Positions 1 through 7,589 of a stretch of 18,752 nucleotides of DNA are shown here, in pieces. Numbering within the stretch: the stretch's first letter is position 1; each line of letters starts with the position of its first letter. The position numbers and the translations under genes are program-made. Where the stretch lies: NCBI GenBank assembly GCA_966080355.1, contig CBHROW010000063.1:1-18752 (forward strand), given 5' to 3'. This DNA is from Chryseosolibacter sp966080355. Its GTDB lineage: Bacteria > Bacteroidota > Bacteroidia > Cytophagales > Cyclobacteriaceae. The notes beneath the pieces are model-generated. The model was not told the DNA's origin, searched no databases, and worked only from the letters and a program-made list of their open reading frames with translations.

Positions 1-220
1 CGTTATTGATCATTCCCGATCGCGATGTCATGTCCTCTTCAAGACCGGTCTTCACGGCATCCTTCATCACATTCCAGGCCGTAGCCAGTCCGTCCCAGAT
101 CTCTCGTTCCGTTCTTCCCTTTTGCTTGCGCTCATATTCCATCACCACCGCTGCCAGAGATACATCGTGCTTCACAGCGTATTTTTTCCACCCTTCAAAA
201 GATTCGAACAGGAATGCCAT
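1..220 (-). CDS. sdaA: L-serine dehydratase (serine ammonia-lyase), N-terminal fragment
   Basis: Partial gene: the start codon ATG is at 220 and the reading frame runs off the left edge, leaving 73 residues. The translation begins MAFLFESFEGWKKYAV and ends in DMTSRSGMINN. The spaced pattern of a YE-x-KQKGRTE-x-IW segment, VMKDAVKTGL and TSRSGM matches, from memory, the start of the iron-sulfur L-serine dehydratase alpha-domain proteins of Bacteroidota. These deaminate serine to pyruvate and ammonia in the cytoplasm. The cluster-binding cysteines would lie outside the window, so they cannot be checked. The gene is divergent from the operon at 343, with 122 bases between. No clear ribosome binding site precedes the ATG, as is normal in this phylum. 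Its presence near gcvP and gcvH fits serine/glycine catabolism. Family assignment is fairly sure; the exact subfamily is less so. Confidence 0.75.
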   Translation of the reverse strand, partial: MAFLFESFEGWKKYAVKHDVSLAAVVMEYERKQKGRTEREIWDGLATAWNVMKDAVKTGLEEDMTSRSGMINN

Positions 221-342
221 ACCGCGTTATTATTACGTGCGAATTAAGATCATTAATCAATCGAAAACAAGCCAAACCGTTACGTTCAAACGATTGAAAA
301 GTAGATTTAGTTCACACCCATGAAGATCGTATTTTGCCTGTG

Positions 343-774
343 ATGAAGTTATATTGTCTTATGTTCGTTTTGACCTTGCTTGCGAATGGTCCGACTCAGG
401 ATAACTATTGGCAGGTGCTTGGCGAGGTGAGCTTTGTTAGCGAAAAAGATGCCCAGGGATTCACCATCGAGCGACCGCAGTTCAGCAAAAAACTCAAAAC
501 TTTTCAGGGAAAGACGATCAGGCTGCACGGCTACATCATTCCTTTGGAGGAAACAGGAAGCCAAAGCAAATTCATGTTCTCATCATTGCCCTTTAACGTC
601 TGTTATTTCTGCGGTGCCGCAGGGCCTGAAACTGTCGTGGAAGTGGTGACAGATAGAAAGATCGCATTCACCACCAAAAAAATTACAATGGAAGGACTTC
701 TTCAGTTGAATGATTCCGATCCTGATCATCATATTTACATTCTTAAATCCGCTAGAATCCTCGAAACCCAATGA
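343..774 (+). CDS. Exported small protein with CxFCGAAGPE motif (paralogue A)
   Basis: A 143-residue protein I cannot name. It starts with a short hydrophobic signal (MKLYCLMFVLTLLANG). A conserved core follows from about residue 52: QGK-x-I-x-L-x-GYIIP, then SSLPFNVCYFCGAAGPE (C87, C90), VVEV, and LND-x-DPD-x-x-IYIL. The pattern LxGKxVxLxGYxxP recalls DUF3299-type beta-barrel proteins; that link is an inference. The CxxCG motif could bind a metal or form a disulfide. Its closest relative in the window is the protein at 2283-2744, with about 38 identities over 88 aligned residues by eye. Its stop overlaps the next start as ATGA (771-774), so it is translationally coupled to the M28 peptidase. 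I chose the ATG at 343; an in-frame TTG at 334 adds three residues. A seven-codon frame (320-343) ends on this ATG as TGATG. Confidence 0.8.
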   Translation: MKLYCLMFVLTLLANGPTQDNYWQVLGEVSFVSEKDAQGFTIERPQFSKKLKTFQGKTIRLHGYIIPLEETGSQSKFMFSSLPFNVCYFCGAAGPETVVEVVTDRKIAFTTKKITMEGLLQLNDSDPDHHIYILKSARILETQ

Positions 775-2135
775 AAAAAATTCTTTTTGTATGTCTGTTT
801 GCAACGATCGTGAGCAGCGCGTTTTGCCAGGGCGAAGAAAGTACGATCAAATCGATTTACGATCTTGAGCTCACCCAAGGTCAATCGTATCAGCTACTTG
901 AATACCTGTCCACCAAGATCGGCAACAGGTTGAGTGGCTCTCCGGGAGCTGCAGCCGCGGTTGACTGGACGCGACACATCATGGAAGATTTTGCGGACAC
1001 CGTATGGCTTCAACCCGTGAAAGTTCCGCATTGGGTTCGCGGTCAGCAGGAAATCGCACGCGTCATCAATTCGAAAAAAATGGGTACGGTTGAGCTTACC
1101 ATTTGCGCACTCGGGAATTCTGTGTGCACGGGTCCGTCAGGGATGGTGGGCGAAGTGGTGGAAGTAAAAACGTTTGATGAATTGAAATCCTTAGGTAAAT
1201 CGGTGCAAGGTAAGATCGTATTTTTCAATCGCGGGTTTGATCAAACGAAGATAAATACGTTTGCTGCGTATGGCGCGGCCGTTGACCAGCGCGCGATGGG
1301 TCCCTCTGAAGCAGCGAAACTTGGAGCGATCGGAGTCATTGTGCGTTCGATGGGATCAGGCACAGAGGACTATCCGCACACGGGCGGGCTTCGCTATGCT
1401 CCGAATGTCGCGCAGATTCCGGCTGTTGCGATCTCAACCAAACATGCGGATCTGTTGAGCCGAATGGTAAAGGAAGAAAAAGGGTTGCAGGTCTACATCG
1501 AAACACATTGTGAAATGTTAGAAGATGCGCCATCGTTCAATGTGATCGGAGAGATCCGGGGGGCAGAGCATCCCGAAGAGATCATTATAGTAAGCGGCCA
1601 TCTCGATTCGTGGGACGTTGGTCAGGGTGCGCATGACGATGGTGCAGGCTGTGTTCAGTCAATGGAGGTGCTTCGGCTCTTCCAGGCTATTGGCTATAAA
1701 CCGAAGCGTACGATTCGCGCGGTGATGTTCATGAACGAAGAAAACGGATTGCGCGGTGGAACTGAATATGCCAACCAGGCTCAATTGAGAAAAGAAAAAC
1801 ATATTGCCGCGATAGAATCTGACCGCGGAGGATTTACGCCCCGTGGATTTACCATGACTGCGCCTGACCCGGTCAAAGCAAAGATCAAAAGCTGGAAGAA
1901 TTGGCTCGAGCCTTACGGCCTCACCGATTTTAATCAGGAAGGAGGGGGCGCGGATATCGGCCCGCTGGCAAAACAAGATGTGCCCGTGATCGGTTACTTA
2001 CCAGATTCACAACGTTACTTCACGCTTCATCACACAAAAGAAGATACGTTTGATAAGGTGAATAAGAGAGAGCTGGAACTTGGATCAGCCTCGATGGCGG
2101 CATTGGTTTATTTGATCGACTCGAAAGGACTTTGA
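771..2135 (+). CDS. Carboxypeptidase Q-like M28 zinc metallopeptidase, exported
   Basis: A 454-residue protein with an N-terminal signal peptide (cleavage likely around SAFC-Q, residues 16-20). A protease-associated-like insert covers roughly residues 95-245 and an M28 catalytic domain follows. Metal and catalytic residues can be read directly: H277 and D279 in GHLDSWDVGQG, D289 in AHDDGAG, the NEENG pair E323/E324, D351 in SDRGG and H421 in LHHTKEDT. The GHLDSWDVGQGA block and the spacing closely resemble human plasma glutamate carboxypeptidase (CPQ), which cleaves dipeptides and unsubstituted N-terminal residues. A role in dipeptide breakdown in the periplasm or envelope is therefore likely. 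The position of the Cys in SAFC does not make a good lipobox. No T9SS C-terminal sorting domain follows the catalytic part. It is the second gene of an operon, overlapping the upstream CxFCG protein by four bases. Confidence 0.9.
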   Translation: MKKILFVCLFATIVSSAFCQGEESTIKSIYDLELTQGQSYQLLEYLSTKIGNRLSGSPGAAAAVDWTRHIMEDFADTVWLQPVKVPHWVRGQQEIARVINSKKMGTVELTICALGNSVCTGPSGMVGEVVEVKTFDELKSLGKSVQGKIVFFNRGFDQTKINTFAAYGAAVDQRAMGPSEAAKLGAIGVIVRSMGSGTEDYPHTGGLRYAPNVAQIPAVAISTKHADLLSRMVKEEKGLQVYIETHCEMLEDAPSFNVIGEIRGAEHPEEIIIVSGHLDSWDVGQGAHDDGAGCVQSMEVLRLFQAIGYKPKRTIRAVMFMNEENGLRGGTEYANQAQLRKEKHIAAIESDRGGFTPRGFTMTAPDPVKAKIKSWKNWLEPYGLTDFNQEGGGADIGPLAKQDVPVIGYLPDSQRYFTLHHTKEDTFDKVNKRELELGSASMAALVYLIDSKGL

Positions 2136-2245
2136 AAACGTTTATCCGTTGGAGATCTACTTCAAGTATACTTTTATTGAAATTCGTGCTCGCTTATTAA
2201 ATGACATGAATTTGAATTCACGCTGGTCGCGAAATAGATACCCAC

Positions 2246-2277
2246 GGATCAACTAATCAACGGATAAACTGATCAAC
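2246..2277. repeat. Degenerate 8-base tandem array (consensus nnATCAAC, 4 units)
   Basis: Four contiguous octamers read GGATCAAC, TAATCAAC, GGATAAAC and TGATCAAC. They lie in the 147-base gap between two converging genes, just past the stop of the minus-strand CxFCG protein gene (2283). The rest of the gap is AT-rich with a short perfect palindrome (AAGTATACTT, 2164-2173) and no strong terminator. The unit length matches other arrays in this window. Confidence 0.6.
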
Positions 2278-2282
2278 GTGAA

Positions 2283-2744
2283 CTAGAATTCTACTTCTCC
2301 AACTAATTCAGCTTGCTCGAGCACATAGATCATCTTATTCGGATCCTTGTCGTTGAGCCGCAGAACGCCTTTGAACTCCATGGGCTTGTCCGTATACGTC
2401 ATTTCCGATTTCAGAAAAACTTCAACCACAGACTCCGGTCCACCTGCACCGCAGAAGAAGCACGCGTTTAGCGGCAACGAAGAAAGCATCAGGTGATTGC
2501 TTCGGTTGCCAGCGTCAAACGGAACGATATATCCAGGCAACGTCACAGGCTTTCCGTTCAGTGATGTTACGGCAGTCGTAAATACCGGCTTATCAAATTC
2601 TCCATCTTTATCTTTCGCTTTCACAAAAGTGATGTTGTAAAGCTTCGGCCATACAAGCGATGGAAACCCGGTGTATTCTTTCTTTTGAGCATGTAGCGGG
2701 GAAATGATCGTTAATAATGCAACGATCTTATACAAAGACTTCAT
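2283..2744 (-). CDS. Exported small protein with CxFCGAGGPE motif (paralogue B)
   Basis: A 153-residue protein of the same unnamed family as the one at 343-774. It has a clear signal peptide (MKSLYKIVALLTIISPLHA, then QKKEY), so the mature protein is exported. The core carries LNGK-x-VTLPGYIVP (residues 62-76), SSLPLNACFFCGAGGPE with C95 and C98, then VVEV and RLNDKDP. The ATG at 2744 was preferred over the TTG three bases upstream, because it shares one base with the stop of the histidine kinase gene (TGATG). That arrangement implies co-translation with the kinase. It converges on the peptidase gene. Function is unknown. The paired cysteines plus conserved Gly-Pro-Glu suggest a metal site or a redox-active or structural disulfide, and a periplasmic partner role for the kinase is possible but unproven. 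Confidence 0.82.
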   Translation of the reverse strand: MKSLYKIVALLTIISPLHAQKKEYTGFPSLVWPKLYNITFVKAKDKDGEFDKPVFTTAVTSLNGKPVTLPGYIVPFDAGNRSNHLMLSSLPLNACFFCGAGGPESVVEVFLKSEMTYTDKPMEFKGVLRLNDKDPNKMIYVLEQAELVGEVEF

Positions 2745-4405
2745 CAATTCAAATTCAAGTTTTTCAATTCAAGTGTAAATATCGAACCTTTTCCGTATTC
2801 CGAGCGAACGGACAGGCTTCCATGAATACGCATTGCAGCTTCTTTAGCAATATACAAGCCAAGACCTGAGCCCCTTGCGTTCTCTGTGCCACGATAGAAC
2901 ATTTCGAAGATGCGCGGTTGCATTTCTTCGCGAATGCCTTCACCGTTGTCTTCGATATCAATCAGTACTGTTTCGCCATGTTTACGTGAAGACACTTTAA
3001 TATACGGTTTATGCCCTGGTACTTTTTTCTGGAATTTGACTGCGTTTGTTAACAGATTATTGAGAATGATTTTCAGACGCATTTTATCCTGAACAATTTC
3101 CGAATGGTTCAATTCCGATAAGTCGATCGTAATCCTATTGAACTCCTCCATGAATTTAAGGTTATCCATGATCTCATTGCACAGCTCTTTTAATTTCACT
3201 TGCTCGCCTACAATTTCCTTGCGGTTGTTCTTTGAATAATCGAGAACCTCCGAAATGAACGCTTCAAGTTTTTTGACGCTCATTTCAATACGGCTCAGGT
3301 ATTGAAGATGATCTTCTGGGCTGGGTGTGATGCGACTGATGTTTACCAGGCCGAGGATTGATTTTAGCGGAGCACTCAGGTCATGCGACACACTGTAGAC
3401 AAACCTGTCGAGCTCGCGATTAGTTTGGTCAAGCTCGCGGTTTTTCTTTTGTAACCTGGCTTCGGCAATCTTCACATCGCTGATCACTCTTCCCGTTATT
3501 GCTGCAAATACAAATAACAGACTGGCACCCAAATAAACATTAATGATGTCTCCGTAGTCGGTCAGTACCTGAAGGCTCAGCGCTTTGAAAAATTTTGGAA
3601 GTACGTAGGTGATCAGGAAAATGAAGTAGTTCGTAAGACTGGCGGGTCCGAATCCGAAACGTATAGCAGTGTAAAGTGCGATTAGTCCATAGATATACCA
3701 AAATTGCTCGAAGTCGATAACAAACACCAACAACAGCAGCGTAGCAAAAATGAAGGTCAGCTCTGCCAGCTGTGGACTTCGGAGCCTATGCGATTGCGGA
3801 ATGAGCTTGGGCGGAGGATCGTACAGTAGCCCTGCCCGTTGTAAGAATGGAGTAGCATAAAACAGCATCGGCAACGCAAGCCCGAAGCTGGAAGTGAATT
3901 CACCGAGCCAATTTCTTGATACGAGATGCCAGAAGTTTGAAATTGGCTGATCACCTAACCAGACAAGAAGCGATTGAAGTAAAAAAATTTCAGGGAGAAT
4001 GGGGAGCAGTACACCTAAGCCCAGAAACATCAACGTGCTCCTGATATCGGGAAGCCAATATTTTCCGCGGCACATGAACCGGAAGAAGTACCACGAAAGG
4101 AAAGTGAACAATGTTTCCGGAATGCCATAGAGGAACCAGTGATACCAGCGATCGGATGGAATGCCCCAAAGTACTGTGCTGAACACTGCGTTCAGATACA
4201 TCATCGGGATGACGCGCGTTGGCCCCCACCAATTCACCAAGATGATCGAGAATGCCGTTGGAAGGTAATAGTCTGCAACACCCTCATCATATTTGAAGAG
4301 CAGCGAGATCTCTGTACCGGTATGAATGATCAATAACGCAGCCAGGTAAGTCCAGCCAGGCAGACTTTGATTCGTAAAACCGCGTTGATCTCGGTCGTTG
4401 GTCAC
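2744..4405 (-). CDS. Membrane sensor histidine kinase with MASE1-like domain
   Basis: A 553-residue protein. About eight hydrophobic segments fill residues 18-310 and carry the MASE1-like signatures PTAFSIILVNWWGPTRVIP and NWLGEF. A short coiled coil follows (about 310-335). Next come a HisKA dimerisation domain with phospho-acceptor H341 (VSHDLSAPLKSILG) and a HATPase domain: N box NNLLTNAVKF (449-458), G1 DNGEG (D486) and G2 GSGLGL (512-517). The ligand of MASE1 domains is generally unknown. There is no receiver domain and no response-regulator gene nearby, so the partner lies elsewhere. The start is GTG at 4405: a TGA lies in frame two codons upstream and no ATG or TTG follows early. Only 39 bases separate this start from the gcvP terminator. 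TAATCTTTG (4421-4413), one base longer than the usual -7 box, may promote a nearly leaderless transcript. The downstream CxFCG gene overlaps its stop codon. Confidence 0.9.
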   Translation of the reverse strand: MTNDRDQRGFTNQSLPGWTYLAALLIIHTGTEISLLFKYDEGVADYYLPTAFSIILVNWWGPTRVIPMMYLNAVFSTVLWGIPSDRWYHWFLYGIPETLFTFLSWYFFRFMCRGKYWLPDIRSTLMFLGLGVLLPILPEIFLLQSLLVWLGDQPISNFWHLVSRNWLGEFTSSFGLALPMLFYATPFLQRAGLLYDPPPKLIPQSHRLRSPQLAELTFIFATLLLLVFVIDFEQFWYIYGLIALYTAIRFGFGPASLTNYFIFLITYVLPKFFKALSLQVLTDYGDIINVYLGASLLFVFAAITGRVISDVKIAEARLQKKNRELDQTNRELDRFVYSVSHDLSAPLKSILGLVNISRITPSPEDHLQYLSRIEMSVKKLEAFISEVLDYSKNNRKEIVGEQVKLKELCNEIMDNLKFMEEFNRITIDLSELNHSEIVQDKMRLKIILNNLLTNAVKFQKKVPGHKPYIKVSSRKHGETVLIDIEDNGEGIREEMQPRIFEMFYRGTENARGSGLGLYIAKEAAMRIHGSLSVRSEYGKGSIFTLELKNLNLN

Positions 4406-4444
4406 CCTTCAGCAAAGATTAAAGCCAATGTTAAGAGCTCGTAT

Positions 4445-4480
4445 AAAAAAAACGCCCCTTTCAATTCGATCGGGGCGTTT
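4445..4480 (-). terminator. Intrinsic terminator of gcvP
   Basis: On the minus strand AAACGCCCC pairs with GGGGCGTTT (4480-4472 with 4458-4450). The loop is 13 bases and the T-tract of eight overlaps the base of the stem. It starts 26 bases after the gcvP stop codon. The plus-strand side lacks a comparable T-run, so it acts for gcvP. Confidence 0.9.
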
Positions 4481-4505
4481 CATGAAATATACAAAAATTT
4501 AACTT

Positions 4506-7397
4506 CTATGCCGAGACATTTTCCTCAGACTTCGCATATAATTCCATTGGTAAACAACTGCATACAAGGTTTCGATCGCCATACGCATTGTCAACCCGAC
4601 TAACCGAAGGCCAGAATTTTGCTTCGCGGATGTACGGAAGGGGATATGCTGCTTTTGTTCGCGAATAAGGAAGTGACCAATCATCTGCGGTTACAACGGC
4701 TGCGGTATGCGGTGCGTTCTTCAAAACATTGTTTTCGCGGTCAGCTTTGCCTTCTTCAATTTCACGGATTTCGTTGCGGATCTCGATCAACGCTTCGCAA
4801 AAACGATCGAGTTCTTCCTGAGGTTCACTTTCCGTAGGCTCGATCATCAACGTACCCGCTACCGGAAATGAAACAGTAGGAGCGTGGAAACCGTAATCCA
4901 TCAACCGTTTGGCGATATCTTCAACTTCGACACCAGCCTTCTTGAAATCACGGCAGTCAACGATCATCTCGTGGGCACAACGACCTTTCGTTCCCGTGTA
5001 AAGGATCCGATAGTGACCTTCGAGTTTTGCTTTGATATAGTTGGCGTTGAGGATCGCGAATTTTGTAGCGTTAGTCAATCCATCGCCTCCCATCATTGCG
5101 ATGTAAGCATAGGAAATGGTCAGGATGCTTGCGCTCCCCCATGGGGCTGCCGATACGGCATGGATCGCGTGCTTGCCACCGGTCTTCACAACCGCGTGGC
5201 CGGGTAAAAAATCTTTCAGTTTATCGTTCACGCAGATCGGACCCATTCCAGGTCCACCGCCACCATGCGGAATACAAAACGTTTTATGCAGGTTCAAGTG
5301 ACAGACGTCAGCACCGATATTGGCTGGCGAAGTCAATCCGACCTGTGCGTTCATGTTTGCGCCATCCATGTATACAAGTCCACCGTTCTTATGAATCACT
5401 TCGCAGATCTCGGTGATCGATTCTTCAAACACGCCATGGGTAGATGGATACGTTACCATCAAACACGCAAGCTTGTCTTTGTATTGTTCTGCTTTTGCCT
5501 TGAGGTCTGATACATCGATCTTTCCTTCTTCATCGGACTTCACAACAACCACGTCCATTCCGGCCATCACCGCGCTCGCTGGATTTGTTCCATGCGCTGA
5601 AGCGGGGATCAAAGAAATATTGCGATGGTTGTCTCCACGTGATTGGTGATATGCGCGAATCACCATCAGCCCTGCATACTCGCCTTGTGCACCGCTATTC
5701 GGCTGGAGGGAAACTCCGGTGAAGCCGGTAATTTCCTTCAACCAGTTTTCAAGATTGGTTGTGAGTTCCTCATATCCCTTGGTTTGGTCTGCAGGCGCAA
5801 ATGGATGGATCTGCCCAAACTCGGGCCACGTTACGGGGATCATTTCCGCTGTGGCGTTGAGTTTCATTGTGCACGATCCCAAAGAGATCATCGAGTGCAC
5901 CATCGAAAGATCTTTGTTCTCCAGGCGCTTGATGTAGCGCAGCATCTCATGCTCGGAGTGATGCATGTTGAACACCGGATGCGTCATGAAAGAAGATTTG
6001 CGGATCAACGAAGATGGCCAGCTGATGTCATGACCATTCGGAGAAATGCCGGAATTTTTTTTGCCTTCCGCGGCAGCGATAACATTCAATATTGTTTTGA
6101 CATCGTCAGCGTTCGCGGTTTCGTCAAGCGAAATGCCGATGTGGTTGTCGTCAAAGTATCGGAAGTTGATTTCGTTTTTGACAGCCTCGCGCTGAACCGC
6201 ATTCTTATCCGCGATAGCAACTTTCAATGTGTCGAAATAATTTTCATTCACTTGCTTTACACCGATGGACTTCAATCCATTGTCGAGTGATTTTGCCAAC
6301 GCATGAACACGTCCGGCAATTTTACGAAGACCATCCGCGCCATGATACACGGCATACATTCCTGCCATGACCGACAACAGCACTTGAGCGGTGCAAATGT
6401 TTGACGTTGCTTTTTCTCTGCGGATGTGTTGCTCACGAGTTTGCAGTGCCATGCGATATCCCGGATTTCCTGAAGCATCGATCGAAGCTCCGATGATCCT
6501 TCCAGGCATCTGGCGTTTGAAATCGTCTTTGGTTGCGAAGAATGCCGCGTGCGGTCCACCGAATCCCATGGGCACACCGAATCGTTGAGACGATCCCACG
6601 ACCACATCAGCGCCCATCTCTCCCGGTGATTTCAACATCACCATGCTGAGAATATCTGCTGCAACTACTGCGAAGACTTCTTTTTCATGCGCTGAGCCAA
6701 TGAAAGCAGAATGATCTTTTACCGCTCCATTGTTGTCGGGGTTCTGTATAAAGACCGCAAATAAATTCGGATCGGTGATATCGAGTTTTTGAATGTCGCC
6801 AACAGCAAGTTCCACACCGATGGGAAGTGCGCGGGTCTTCAGTACATCGATGGTTTGCGGAAATGTATGTTGATCGACAAAAAATTTGTGCGCATTCTTT
6901 TTGGAGGCTTTGCGGGAAGCATATAACAAGTGCATTGCTTCTGCAGCTGCGGTTGCCTCATCGAGCAAAGATGCGTTCGCAATCTGCATTCCGGTCAGGT
7001 CGATGATCATGGTTTGATAGTTGATCAGCGCTTCCAGACGACCTTGTGCAATTTCTGCCTGGTAGGGCGTGTATGCGGTATACCACCCCGGATTTTCAAG
7101 AATATTGCGGAGAATAACACCGGGGGTGATCGTGTTGTAATATCCGGTTCCTATGTAGGACTTGAAGACTTTATTTTTCGATGCCAGTTTCTTGAAATCA
7201 GCCAGGAACTGGAATTCTGACTTGGCAGCTGGAAGGTTGAGCGGTTTTTTTAACCGGATGGAATCGGGAATGGTTTGGCCGATCAGTTCATCGATCGAAT
7301 TGGCTTTGATCACTTTCAACATCGCTTCCGCCTGTCCGTTGTCTGGGCCAATATGGCGCGACTCAAACTTCTCAGAATACTGGGAATCTATCTTCAT
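4506..7397 (-). CDS. gcvP: Glycine dehydrogenase (decarboxylating), P protein of the glycine cleavage system
   Basis: A 963-residue single-chain P protein, the full length for the fused form; some bacteria split it in two. With pyridoxal phosphate it decarboxylates glycine and passes the aminomethyl group to the lipoyl arm of GcvH. The N-terminal half has RHIGPD (14-19), GTGYYNT (83-89), NPGWYTAYTPYQAE (102-115) and NASLLDEATAAAEAM (141-155). The C-terminal half has SLGSCTMKLNA (505-515), PNSGAQGEYAG (566-576), AHGTNPASA (601-609) and the PLP lysine K705 in HLNLHK, followed by the glycine-rich HGGGGPG loop. All hallmarks are intact. The ATG at 7397 gives the expected N terminus. It is transcribed alone from a promoter in the gap shared with the divergent M28 gene and ends at its own terminator. 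gcvH lies 3.3 kb away; gcvT is not in the window. Confidence 0.98.
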   Translation of the reverse strand: MKIDSQYSEKFESRHIGPDNGQAEAMLKVIKANSIDELIGQTIPDSIRLKKPLNLPAAKSEFQFLADFKKLASKNKVFKSYIGTGYYNTITPGVILRNILENPGWYTAYTPYQAEIAQGRLEALINYQTMIIDLTGMQIANASLLDEATAAAEAMHLLYASRKASKKNAHKFFVDQHTFPQTIDVLKTRALPIGVELAVGDIQKLDITDPNLFAVFIQNPDNNGAVKDHSAFIGSAHEKEVFAVVAADILSMVMLKSPGEMGADVVVGSSQRFGVPMGFGGPHAAFFATKDDFKRQMPGRIIGASIDASGNPGYRMALQTREQHIRREKATSNICTAQVLLSVMAGMYAVYHGADGLRKIAGRVHALAKSLDNGLKSIGVKQVNENYFDTLKVAIADKNAVQREAVKNEINFRYFDDNHIGISLDETANADDVKTILNVIAAAEGKKNSGISPNGHDISWPSSLIRKSSFMTHPVFNMHHSEHEMLRYIKRLENKDLSMVHSMISLGSCTMKLNATAEMIPVTWPEFGQIHPFAPADQTKGYEELTTNLENWLKEITGFTGVSLQPNSGAQGEYAGLMVIRAYHQSRGDNHRNISLIPASAHGTNPASAVMAGMDVVVVKSDEEGKIDVSDLKAKAEQYKDKLACLMVTYPSTHGVFEESITEICEVIHKNGGLVYMDGANMNAQVGLTSPANIGADVCHLNLHKTFCIPHGGGGPGMGPICVNDKLKDFLPGHAVVKTGGKHAIHAVSAAPWGSASILTISYAYIAMMGGDGLTNATKFAILNANYIKAKLEGHYRILYTGTKGRCAHEMIVDCRDFKKAGVEVEDIAKRLMDYGFHAPTVSFPVAGTLMIEPTESEPQEELDRFCEALIEIRNEIREIEEGKADRENNVLKNAPHTAAVVTADDWSLPYSRTKAAYPLPYIREAKFWPSVSRVDNAYGDRNLVCSCLPMELYAKSEENVSA

Positions 7398-7433
7398 ATG
7401 TGAATTTTTCGGGAATTAGTGGTTTTCAATCCG

Positions 7434-7461
7434 CAAAGGTAATGAGTTAACACAAACCAAA
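7434..7461 (-). promoter_or_regulatory. Candidate Bacteroidota-type promoter of gcvP
   Basis: Reading the minus strand, TTTG (7461-7458) is followed after 16 bases by TACCTTTG (7441-7434), an exact match to the TAnnTTTG -7 box of this phylum. The predicted transcript would start about 30 bases before the gcvP ATG at 7397. That leader is too short to hold a glycine riboswitch. Confidence 0.55.
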
Positions 7462-7553
7462 CAGCGGAAATAGGAAGAACGTTTGTCTTTGGAACATTTT
7501 GCGAAAAAATTGCCGTCTGCAAATCTGTGTCGCTGAAAATCTGTCAAACTTGT

Positions 7554-7561
7554 TAGTTTTG
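7554..7561 (+). promoter_or_regulatory. Candidate -7 box for the M28 aminopeptidase gene
   Basis: TAGTTTTG matches TAnnTTTG exactly and lies 28 bases before the ATG at 7590, giving a leader of roughly 20 bases. No good -33 TTTG is visible at the right spacing, so this rests on the -7 box alone. Confidence 0.4.
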
Positions 7562-7589
7562 GAACCATTAACCTAATCAGCACAAGCGC

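Noticed and set aside
6..323. Plus-strand open frame at the left edge
   Set aside because: It overlaps the well-supported minus-strand serine dehydratase start and then the AT-rich gap, and its translation shows no domain.
5643..6290. A 215-codon open frame antisense to gcvP
   Set aside because: It is fully covered by conserved gcvP sequence and its translation looks like a shadow product without domains.
7398..7589. Possible glycine riboswitch before gcvP
   Set aside because: The likely leader is about 30 bases and lacks the paired aptamer motifs; the rest of the gap is upstream of the promoter or belongs to the divergent gene.
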